A DNA stretch of 23,291 nucleotides, from positions 1 through 23,291 of the forward strand of contig JADGQD010000007.1 of the NCBI GenBank assembly GCA_017882065.1, written 5' to 3'. The position numbers and the translations under genes are program-made. This document shows, piece by piece, positions 1 through 6,635 of the stretch. Position 1 is the first letter of the stretch, and every line of letters begins with the position of its first letter. This DNA comes from Anaerolineales bacterium. Its GTDB lineage: Bacteria; Chloroflexota; Anaerolineae; Anaerolineales; Villigracilaceae. The notes beneath the pieces were generated by a model, which searched no databases, was not told where the DNA came from, and saw nothing but the letters and a program-made list of their open reading frames with translations.

Positions 1-2
1 TC

Positions 3-1136
3 TCATCGGAGATGATCGTCTACCTCATCCCGCTCTTTCTCGCCAATGTGCTCAAGGCCGGGACGGCGGTCATCGGCCTCATCGAAGGCCTGGCCGAGAC
101 CACTGCCAGCCTGATGAAAATCTACTCCGGGGCGCTTTCGGACAAACTCGGCAAGCGCAAATGGATCACCGTCGTCGGGTACGCCCTCTCGACCATCGCC
201 AAGCCGTTCATGTACTTCGCTGAGACCTGGCACTGGGTGCTGGGCGTGCGCGTTGCCGACCGGCTGGGGAAGGGCATCCGCACCGCACCGCGCGACGCGC
301 TGGTGGCCGGTTCGATTGACGAGAAACAGCGCGGACTGGCCTTCGGCCTGCACCGTGCCGGTGACACCGCCGGAGCATTCTTCGGACTTTTGATTGCCGC
401 CGTGATCGTCTGGCTGACCCAGGCCGGAGCCGCGGACCTTACCCGCCGCACCTTCCAGATTGCGATACTGGTCAGCATCGTACCGGCCGTGCTGGCAGTG
501 CTTGTGCTGGCCGTCGGGGCGCACGACGTGGCCGGGGAAGGCAAATCAACGGCACCCATCCTCAGCCTGAAAGGCATGGACAAGCGCTTCAAGATTTTCC
601 TGCTGGTGCTGGTCCTATTCACGCTCGGCAACTCGTCCGACGCATTCATCATCCTGCGCGCCCAGGAGCGCGGCCTGGACGTGCTCCAGATCATGCTGAT
701 GCTGATGACCTTCAACCTGATCTACTCCGTCCTCGCCGGTCCGCTCGGAGCGCTCTCCGACAAGGTCGGGCGGAGGCGGCTCATCATCGGCGGCTGGATC
801 GCCTACGGCCTGGTCTATCTCGGTTTTGCCCTTTCGAAGACCGGTTGGCAGATCTGGACACTCTTCGGATTCTACGGAATCTACTACGCGGCCTCGGAGG
901 GTTCCGCCAAAGCGCTCATCGCGGACCTGGTGCCTGCCGAGCGGCGCGGGACAGCTTACGGCCTGTACAACGCCGCCATTGGGCTGACGGCTTTCCCGGC
1001 TTCGGCCATGGCGGGTGTGTTATGGCAGGGCGCTTTCGGCTGGCAGGGATTCGGTCCCGCCGCGCCGTTCTACTTCGGGGCGGGACTGGCGCTCCTGGCG
1101 GGAGTGTTATTCTGGAGGCTGGTGCCGGTGAAGTAG
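3..1136 (+). CDS. MFS transporter, 5' end outside the window
   Basis: This is a multi-pass inner-membrane transporter of the major facilitator superfamily. The frame is open from the first bases of the window, reading S-S-E before the first ATG at position 12. Family members usually have residues and part of helix 1 before this point, so the true start is probably upstream. The classic MFS loop signature appears twice, once per six-helix half: GALSDKLGKRK near the start and GALSDKVGRRR in the second half. Hydrophobic helices alternate with short charged loops throughout. The closest resemblance I recall is to MFS proteins annotated as drug or sugar-efflux-like, but the substrate cannot be assigned. 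The gene ends with tandem stops (TAG TAA) and is followed by a strong terminator. MFS membership is secure; everything about substrate is unknown. Confidence 0.9.
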   Translation, partial: SSEMIVYLIPLFLANVLKAGTAVIGLIEGLAETTASLMKIYSGALSDKLGKRKWITVVGYALSTIAKPFMYFAETWHWVLGVRVADRLGKGIRTAPRDALVAGSIDEKQRGLAFGLHRAGDTAGAFFGLLIAAVIVWLTQAGAADLTRRTFQIAILVSIVPAVLAVLVLAVGAHDVAGEGKSTAPILSLKGMDKRFKIFLLVLVLFTLGNSSDAFIILRAQERGLDVLQIMLMLMTFNLIYSVLAGPLGALSDKVGRRRLIIGGWIAYGLVYLGFALSKTGWQIWTLFGFYGIYYAASEGSAKALIADLVPAERRGTAYGLYNAAIGLTAFPASAMAGVLWQGAFGWQGFGPAAPFYFGAGLALLAGVLFWRLVPVK

Positions 1137-1143
1137 TAATATC

Positions 1144-1174
1144 AAAAGGCGACCCCTGCCGGGTCGCCTTTTTG
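1144..1174 (+). terminator. Rho-independent terminator of the MFS gene
   Basis: A perfect 12-bp stem (AAAAGGCGACCC at 1144-1155 with GGGTCGCCTTTT at 1161-1172) closes a 5-nt loop. The T-run that ends the stem starts 32 bases after the MFS stop codon. The stem is A-rich on its left arm, so it could also stop minus-strand transcription arriving from the small gene at 1225. Confidence 0.9.
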
Positions 1175-1224
1175 GTTTCGATAAAATTATGGTTATAGCG
1201 AAGGATGAACCGGATTCATTCGGC

Positions 1225-1446
1225 TTACCGGCGGAATGGATCGTAATCCGGATTCGTGCCAGCCCAGACACAGGCCGGCTGGGCAAACTGGTTACACTGC
1301 ATGCCAAGCGAACAGCGATGTGACAGTACCCGTGGCGGGTCGGGGAGGGTATCGGCCGGATAGAGAACCTCGGCCTCCAAAGCCACTTCGCGTTTAACGT
1401 GGTCGCAGAAACAAACCTTGCTCACTTCCCATGTCCGTTCAGCCAC
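1225..1446 (-). CDS. Small Cys-rich protein, function unknown
   Basis: This frame encodes a 73-residue soluble protein with five cysteines (C12, C14, C45, C51, C59) and two nearby histidines (H16, H43). The layout is CFCDH, then a 28-residue spacer, then HRC-x5-C-x7-C, ending in a WAGTNPDYDPF tail. Such spacing would suit a zinc or Fe-S site. I recognise it only as resembling short conserved hypothetical proteins of Chloroflexota. The start chosen is GTG at 1444-1446, because GGAGG (reverse complement of 1453-1457) lies six bases before it and no better start is visible. It is the last gene of a minus-strand group after the YkvA and phospholipase-like genes, and the MFS terminator lies just beyond its stop. 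No function is claimed. A good ribosome-binding site and a non-random Cys pattern make it likely real. Confidence 0.65.
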   Translation of the reverse strand: MAERTWEVSKVCFCDHVKREVALEAEVLYPADTLPDPPRVLSHRCSLGMQCNQFAQPACVWAGTNPDYDPFRR

Positions 1447-1520
1447 GGCACACCTCCAGTAATAATTTCAATAAAGTCCATAATATTTGCATATTGCTGC
1501 CTGGTCCGGCACGCTGCAGA

Positions 1521-1919
1521 TTATTTTGCCTGCCCTTCTTCGGAGCCATCACTCGCTTCAGCATCAATGATCTCGCCCGCCTCGTCCTGCTGCGGAGCGT
1601 CCCGCCAGGTGCCGGTGACCACCTTCTGCAAAGTATTGGTGTGTTCCTGGACAACATCATCGGGGCAAAGTGTCACAAATAGCGTGGTGCCCAACCAGAT
1701 CACAACGGCATCGTCTAAAGCGCCGATAACCGGAAACACCGCACCAGGGATCAGGTCCACCGGTGATATAACGTATATGGCCGCCGCAATAGGCAGCAGT
1801 TTCAATAAGAAATTGACGCGCCGGTCACCGATCAGGCGCAGGATGAGTTTGATACGCAGGACCAGGTCCTGGAAGAAGCCGCTGTTCTGGTTGCTAATGA
1901 TGTCATGCTTGTTTGCCAT
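1521..1919 (-). CDS. YkvA family (DUF1232) membrane protein
   Basis: This encodes 132 residues with the DUF1232/YkvA core. Basic residues around 20-40 are followed by a hydrophobic helix carrying the hallmark YVISPVDLIPG (about 49-59). A G-A-L-D-D turn and a second hydrophobic helix at about 70-85 come next. The family is small, membrane-associated and of unknown biochemical function. The C-terminal 40 residues are polar and acidic, probably cytoplasmic. The start ATG has a GAGGAGAG ribosome-binding site about seven bases upstream. It lies between the phospholipase-like gene and the small Cys-rich gene on the same strand, with 73 bp to the former, so the three may be co-transcribed. Family assignment is strong; role unknown. 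Confidence 0.88.
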   Translation of the reverse strand: MANKHDIISNQNSGFFQDLVLRIKLILRLIGDRRVNFLLKLLPIAAAIYVISPVDLIPGAVFPVIGALDDAVVIWLGTTLFVTLCPDDVVQEHTNTLQKVVTGTWRDAPQQDEAGEIIDAEASDGSEEGQAK

Positions 1920-1992
1920 TTGAATCTCTCCTCGTTAAATCGCCAAATCCAGGGCGGAGATGAATCCATCCGTGACTGCACCATTAATTAAT

Positions 1993-2655
1993 TCATAGAT
2001 GTTGGTATATACGAGAAAGTTGCCGGGTAGATTCATCTACGAAACGATCCATCTCGGCGCTAGAAAGATAGATGTAAGGACGATTATACGCCTTTTGCAC
2101 ATCCTCGTCAGTGCGCTGATAGTCCTGTTGGATGAACTCAACCCGCTGACGAACAGCCTCGAGCGGCAGGAAATCCAGTTCCCCGGTCTCGGGTCGGGCG
2201 TCGAGAAAAACGCGCCAGAACAGGCAATCGGGATGGTCGCGGACGTAAATGAAATCCAAGCCATACAGGTCTTTTTTTACTTCCCAGATGAAGCCCTTGT
2301 CAGCAGCGAACTGTGCTTCCCAGCGTTTCCTGACTGGGCGGTTTATTCTGGCATCCCATATATTATCAGTGAGCAGGTGGAAGAAATAACCAATCCGGAA
2401 CGAAACCGGACCCTGGTTCGGGTCGCAACGGAGAGGCAGGAGATAACGCCGGTAGAATTCCATATCGGCACATCGCCAGTCACCAGAGGAAATTAAGTGT
2501 GTCACCTCGAGCGGCGGTGAAAAAATCTCCCATTTCTCATCGGGGATGCCGGAATCGGGGGCGATATTGCCCACCGCAAATCCGGCCGGATCCAAGTCCG
2601 GGAAGAGGCCGAGCAGGTTTTCAGCAATCCGCAGGTGAGCAATCCAGGTCGCCAT
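1993..2655 (-). CDS. Zinc-dependent phospholipase C-like protein
   Basis: This encodes 220 residues resembling the zinc-dependent phospholipase C / S1-P1 nuclease-like group often found in Chloroflexota and Firmicutes. Evidence includes the early histidine in MATWIAHLRIAENLL, a GNIAPDSG segment at about 28-35, and GYFFHLLTDNIWD around residue 90, whose H-x3-D helix is typical of the metal-binding core. No signal peptide is visible, so it is predicted to be cytoplasmic. Catalysis on phospholipids is not certain for this subgroup. I start at the ATG at 2653-2655 instead of an in-frame upstream start at 2895. The extra 80 residues would run through the promoter and the decayed HAD gene and look random. 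A TATAAT box sits six bases before this ATG, suggesting a leaderless transcript. Similarity is judged by eye only. Confidence 0.72.
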   Translation of the reverse strand: MATWIAHLRIAENLLGLFPDLDPAGFAVGNIAPDSGIPDEKWEIFSPPLEVTHLISSGDWRCADMEFYRRYLLPLRCDPNQGPVSFRIGYFFHLLTDNIWDARINRPVRKRWEAQFAADKGFIWEVKKDLYGLDFIYVRDHPDCLFWRVFLDARPETGELDFLPLEAVRQRVEFIQQDYQRTDEDVQKAYNRPYIYLSSAEMDRFVDESTRQLSRIYQHL

Positions 2656-2661
2656 CCCTGT

Positions 2662-2667
2662 ATTATA
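2662..2667 (-). promoter_or_regulatory. -10 box giving a probable leaderless transcript
   Basis: A perfect TATAAT on the minus strand lies exactly six bases before the ATG of the phospholipase-like gene, so transcription would begin at or next to the A of the start codon. No convincing -35 is seen at 17-18 bp. There is no ribosome-binding site apart from a weak CAGGG that is too close to the start. Confidence 0.55.
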
Positions 2668-2782
2668 AGGCCGCGTCCTGGGTCTTTGGGAATCCCAGTA
2701 ATAGAGGGAAAGAACTGGGGGTGTTGGGGTAAATAAAACCGGTAATCTTGATTCGAACCTCGTCGAATTTCTTTTAAAGCCT

Positions 2783-3048
2783 ATGCCCCTGCATGTTTCC
2801 CGCATCCGCGCCATCTGCTTTGACGTAGACGCACATTGAGCGACACCGACGATGTGATGGTCGAACAGTTCGCCCACCTGCTCAAGCCCTTCCATTTCTT
2901 GTTTCCCAAACAGGAAACGGCTCGCGCCGCCCAGTGCATCGTCAAGGCGATCGAGACCCCAGCCAACTTCCTGATTGGCATCCCCGATCTGCTCGGCCTG
3001 GACAACGTATTCTTTGTTCTGGCCGACTGGCTGGTGCCCACGGTCTGA
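2783..3048 (+). pseudogene. Decayed HAD-family hydrolase: frameshifted and truncated
   Basis: From the ATG at 2783 the frame reads a typical HAD N-terminus (RIRAICFDVD), then runs into a stop after D-A-H. The next frame, from 2836, continues as L-S-D-T-D-D-V-M and proceeds through helical cap-like sequence to a stop at 3046-3048. Restoring one G at about 2831 turns GACGCACATTG into GACGGCACATTG. This recreates the HAD motif I D-V-D-G-T-L with the downstream frame in register. The gene is therefore broken by a one-base deletion inside its nucleophile motif. The restored product would have only about 89 residues against 200 or more in the family, and motifs II-IV are missing, so the 3' part is also lost. 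It lies between two minus-strand genes and has no visible ribosome-binding site of quality. Confidence 0.75.
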
Positions 3049-3184
3049 AGCGTGATGCGCATCTGACCGGTCAATTTACTGAGGGCCAGGATTTGTTCGG
3101 TTAAAGAAGTAGCGGGATTGTTGGTCATTGAGTACTTAGTTTACCGCAAAGGGGAAAAAACAGCGAAGAGATTTCGATCAATTC

Positions 3185-5539
3185 TTATTTTGGCTTTCGA
3201 GAAATCATCCGCAGGAATGCCGCACGGAACGCGGTCACACGCTGGCGGAAAGCTGTGCGCAGTGCCTGGCAGCGTATCTTTTTTGCCGCCTGGCGGGCGA
3301 TAAACAAGTTGTTGTGTTTCTGGCTGTAGAGAGCGCGCTGGTATTCCCGCAGCAGAGAACGGGTCTCGTCCGCCACCTCGGGCAGGCGTGCGGTCAGCGC
3401 GGCGGCGACCTCAGCGGGCGTCTGGGCAGGCGAGGGTTTGGCACCCAGCCAGCGCAGGCTCTGAAAAACCACGCCGAAAGAACGCTCGATCGGCTTCAGG
3501 CCGGCAAAGTAGGCCCAACGCCTCAGCCAATCCGGCGGGGTGATGGCAAGGCTGGCATAGGTATCGGTCAACAGGATCGGCAATGGTTTGCGGGAGGCCT
3601 GGCGCGCACGCCAGAAGATTTTGTCCAGCAGGCCGGTCGTATAAGCTGCCGTAAATCCAACCGTGCTGACAACTATCAGCCCGAAGAGCAGCATCAACCG
3701 CAGAAGCGAGTTCGGCGGCGCCCCAGACCCGGAACCCGCGCCGGGTTCTTCGACCGGGATGGAGGGCCGGCCTGCGTTGTCCGGTGTAACGTTAAATGAC
3801 TGCTCGGCCGGGGTTGTGTCGCCAGGGAGACGGGTGAGCACCGGCTGGCCGCTGGTGGGCTCGAACTCCACCCAACCGAGACCAGGAAAATAGACTTCCG
3901 GCCAGGCATGTGCATCCTTTTCGAGGACGGTGTACTTGTCGGGCGGCTCATACTCCCCCTGTGCAAAACCGACCACCATGCGGGCCGGGATACCTGCACT
4001 GCGCAATAGTATCACTTCAGCGGTGGCATAGTAATTGCAGAAACCCGCTCGCTTAACAAAGAGGAACCAGACCAACGGATCGGTGCCATCTGGGATGTCA
4101 ACCGTTACCGAATAGGTAATGGCAGCGCGCAGGTAATCGGTGATGGCAGTTGTTTTTTCGTAGGGGGTCTCTGCCTCCGTTGTGATGCGCCGGGCCAATT
4201 CGGTGATCTGGGGAGGAAGGTCTCCGGGCAGTTGCAGGTAATGGTCCCGTACCCAGGCAGGGTAGATCGCCCCGGCCTGTTGGAGTTGGGCGACGGTGGG
4301 ATCATAGATGTTGGCATGGACGATATATTGCTCGCCGACCAGAATAGGCGGATCGGCATGGAACATGAGCGGATCAATATTTTTTTCTATGGACGGTGTG
4401 AAGCTCAGTACGGAAGGACGGCTGACCCAGATCGGATGCGCGGGTGTGACCAGCACGGCCAGATTAACCCGCGGGGTAGTAAAGACGAATTCTCTCGAAA
4501 GACCATGGATATCCGCCAGCAGAAGAGAAGGCTGGTCGGGCGTGAAAGGCTCATCAAAGGCATATTCACTGTGCCATTCGTTGTTCAGGTACTGGTCGTA
4601 GGTACGGACACGCCAGTAGTAACGGTCCGCTCTCCCAATGAGCGGAACACTGATACGCAGGTAAATGTTATTGCCCGACAAGGCGCGTTGACCCAGAGCC
4701 AGCGTATCGCCATAAAATGCGACTGTTGTTGCTTGATCATAACCTTGCAAACCGGCGATGGCATTGCCCAGGTTCTGACGCATCTTATCCAGCGGGCGGG
4801 TAATACTCTCCCAAGCAACCTTGGCAGTATCGACCGGCCCCCCGGCGGCGGGCGCAATCCAAGCCAGTAATATCAGTACAAAAGCCGCGGCCGGGATGGC
4901 AAGGTTCAAGTCGGTCAACGAATCGGCAGATAACGAGACGCGCTGCTCTTTCCAGAACAGCCGCTTGCGGACAAACGTTAACCGTCCGAGCAAAAGCAGG
5001 CACAGGAATGCGAAAAGTGCCAGGATAACCACGCGGTCCCCCAGGCGCGAATCATACGACTGGATAATAAACAACACGATCCCGGCCGGCACAACCGCCG
5101 TGGCAAAATCCCCGCGGCGCGTCAGGGCATAACCGGCCAGCAAACTGATGACCCAGAATCCAAGCCCTGTAAAAATGACGAACAGGACCGTATCCGGGAC
5201 CGGTTGGGCGGTTACAAAAAGGGACAGGGAATATCCCAGCCGCCCGCCCAGGCTGATCATGCGCTCCAGCCAGGGGGTTTTATGATACAAAATCCCGCCT
5301 GCCACCAATGGGATTAAAGTGATGCTGAAGCCAAACACAAGCCAGAAGACGCCCCCGCGTTTGAATTGACTGAAACCGAGCGCCAGTCCCAGCAGGACGC
5401 CGAAGACGGTCAGGAGCAGCGCGGTTTCCAAGCCCGGAGCCCAGTCGGTGGTGTACAGACGCTGAGAGACGGTCAGCAGGATCAGAGTCAGGATGGCTGC
5501 GGATGGAAAGTCCCATAAACGCGCAAGCTCACGTTTCAT
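3185..5539 (-). CDS. Transglutaminase-domain integral membrane protein (TgpA-like)
   Basis: This encodes 784 residues. The N-terminal third has about six hydrophobic helices (to about residue 230). An extracytoplasmic region of about 350 residues follows and includes a transglutaminase-like core: catalytic Cys501 in AGFCNYYATAEV, His545 in DAHAWPEVYF, and GWVEFEPT supplying the acidic third residue. A further membrane helix (about 615-635) and a cytoplasmic C-terminal region with the look of DUF4129 complete the layout of TgpA/DUF3488-type proteins. Relatives act as proteases or peptidyl transferases at the membrane; the substrate is unknown here. I chose the ATG at 5537-5539, with a promoter ending six bases upstream, over an in-frame ATG at 5581. 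The latter would overlap the promoter and the divergent gene's leader. It is transcribed divergently from the PAP2 gene. Confidence 0.9.
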   Translation of the reverse strand: MKRELARLWDFPSAAILTLILLTVSQRLYTTDWAPGLETALLLTVFGVLLGLALGFSQFKRGGVFWLVFGFSITLIPLVAGGILYHKTPWLERMISLGGRLGYSLSLFVTAQPVPDTVLFVIFTGLGFWVISLLAGYALTRRGDFATAVVPAGIVLFIIQSYDSRLGDRVVILALFAFLCLLLLGRLTFVRKRLFWKEQRVSLSADSLTDLNLAIPAAAFVLILLAWIAPAAGGPVDTAKVAWESITRPLDKMRQNLGNAIAGLQGYDQATTVAFYGDTLALGQRALSGNNIYLRISVPLIGRADRYYWRVRTYDQYLNNEWHSEYAFDEPFTPDQPSLLLADIHGLSREFVFTTPRVNLAVLVTPAHPIWVSRPSVLSFTPSIEKNIDPLMFHADPPILVGEQYIVHANIYDPTVAQLQQAGAIYPAWVRDHYLQLPGDLPPQITELARRITTEAETPYEKTTAITDYLRAAITYSVTVDIPDGTDPLVWFLFVKRAGFCNYYATAEVILLRSAGIPARMVVGFAQGEYEPPDKYTVLEKDAHAWPEVYFPGLGWVEFEPTSGQPVLTRLPGDTTPAEQSFNVTPDNAGRPSIPVEEPGAGSGSGAPPNSLLRLMLLFGLIVVSTVGFTAAYTTGLLDKIFWRARQASRKPLPILLTDTYASLAITPPDWLRRWAYFAGLKPIERSFGVVFQSLRWLGAKPSPAQTPAEVAAALTARLPEVADETRSLLREYQRALYSQKHNNLFIARQAAKKIRCQALRTAFRQRVTAFRAAFLRMISRKPK

Positions 5540-5545
5540 ACTTTG

Positions 5546-5575
5546 AGTGTACAATATATCTTCAATATTCGTCAA
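5546..5575 (-). promoter_or_regulatory. Promoter of the transglutaminase gene, probably leaderless
   Basis: On the minus strand TTGACG (5570-5575) is followed after 18 bp by TACACT (5546-5551), and the ATG begins six bases further on. The predicted start of transcription therefore coincides with the start codon. A plus-strand TACAAT at 5550-5555 overlaps this -10 box and may serve the divergent PAP2 gene. Confidence 0.55.
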
Positions 5576-5592
5576 TCTCAAGGAGTCGTTCT

Positions 5593-6573
5593 ATGGAAAC
5601 CATCTGGAACGTCGGCATCACCTGGAACATCTTCTTTCAGAACCTGGGCAGTTGGCTGAAGACGCCCATGGAAGTCTTCTCCTTCTTCGGGACTGAAAAT
5701 TTTTTTCTACTGCTCCTGCCAGCACTCTACTGGTGCATGGAGGCCGGCATCGGCCTACGAGTTGGCATTATCCTTCTTTTAAGCACTTCGGTCAACGACG
5801 CACTCAAAATGGCCTTCCATGGACCGCGTCCGTACTGGTATAGTACGGATGTGATCGGTTTTGCCAGCGAGACTTCCTTCGGCGTGCCCTCCGGCCATGC
5901 CCAGATTGCAGTTGGCGTGTGGGGGATGCTGGCGGCCAGCCTCCGCAAGTGGTGGGGATGGCTGATCGCAATCCTGATTATTCTGCTGATTGGCATCTCG
6001 CGCCTGTACCTGGGTGTTCACTTTCCGCACGACGTTATTCTCGGCTGGTTGATAGGAGCATTATTGCTGTGGGTTGTACTGCGTTTCTGGGAACCGGTCA
6101 CTGCCTGGCTAAAAAAGATGAGCTTGGGGCAACAAATCCTGGCGTCTTTCCTTGGCTCGCTGGTGCTCATTCTGTTCCCCCTCATTCCCTTCCTTTGGCT
6201 GAAAATCACGAACTGGCAACCGCCGCAGGCCTGGGCACAATATGCAACGGAAACCATTTCCCTGAGCGGTGGCATCACCACGGGTGGGACCCTGTTCGGC
6301 CTGCTGGCCGGCCTGGCCTGGTTCAACCGCCAGGGCGGGTTCAGTACCGACGGCCCCATCTGGAAACGCATCCTGCGCTTTGTGTTAGGGGCGGTCGGCA
6401 TCCTAGTCTTCTATGCCGGTCTGGATGTGCTTTTTGGGTTGATCGCCCCGGACGCAGATGCGCTGCTTCCCTACTTTCTGCGTTTCATCCGCTACATGCT
6501 GGTCGGGGCCTGGGTCTCTGCCGGTGCGCCATGGATTTTTGTCAAACTGAAGTTAGCCAGGAAAGCCTCCTGA
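5593..6573 (+). CDS. PAP2-superfamily membrane phosphatase
   Basis: This encodes a 326-residue multi-pass membrane protein with all three motifs of the PAP2 lipid-phosphatase superfamily. They are K72-x6-R79-P80 (KMAFHGPRP), PSGH at 99-102, and SR-x5-H-x3-D spanning 136-147 (SRLYLGVHFPHD). The catalytic histidines are H102 and H143. Family members remove phosphate from lipid or isoprenoid phosphates, such as phosphatidic acid or undecaprenyl pyrophosphate, on the outer face of the membrane. The C-terminal 160 residues add four or more hydrophobic helices not needed for catalysis. The start is fixed by AAGGAG at 5580-5585, seven bases before the ATG; an in-frame ATG at 5503 lies inside the divergent gene. 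The kinase gene follows 62 bp downstream on the same strand. Confidence 0.92.
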   Translation: METIWNVGITWNIFFQNLGSWLKTPMEVFSFFGTENFFLLLLPALYWCMEAGIGLRVGIILLLSTSVNDALKMAFHGPRPYWYSTDVIGFASETSFGVPSGHAQIAVGVWGMLAASLRKWWGWLIAILIILLIGISRLYLGVHFPHDVILGWLIGALLLWVVLRFWEPVTAWLKKMSLGQQILASFLGSLVLILFPLIPFLWLKITNWQPPQAWAQYATETISLSGGITTGGTLFGLLAGLAWFNRQGGFSTDGPIWKRILRFVLGAVGILVFYAGLDVLFGLIAPDADALLPYFLRFIRYMLVGAWVSAGAPWIFVKLKLARKAS

Positions 6574-6635
6574 CACTTTGCGGCTACTTTACAAAATGCC
6601 CAACCGATTTCTGCCTCTGAGATAATTATCCCGTT

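Noticed and set aside
2745..2760. T-loop-like GGTTCGAATC on the minus strand, possible tRNA end
   Set aside because: The flanking bases cannot form the T-stem or acceptor stem, and no other tRNA part is present.
2656..2895. N-terminal extension of 80 residues for the phospholipase-like protein
   Set aside because: It would overlap the TATAAT box and the N-terminus of the decayed HAD gene, and the extra sequence looks random.
3049..3128. Minus-strand frame starting MTNNPATSLTEQILALSKLTGQ
   Set aside because: The first 30 residues look protein-like and might be a gene fragment, but the frame continues as antisense of the HAD remnant and has no ribosome-binding site, so I cannot support it as a gene.
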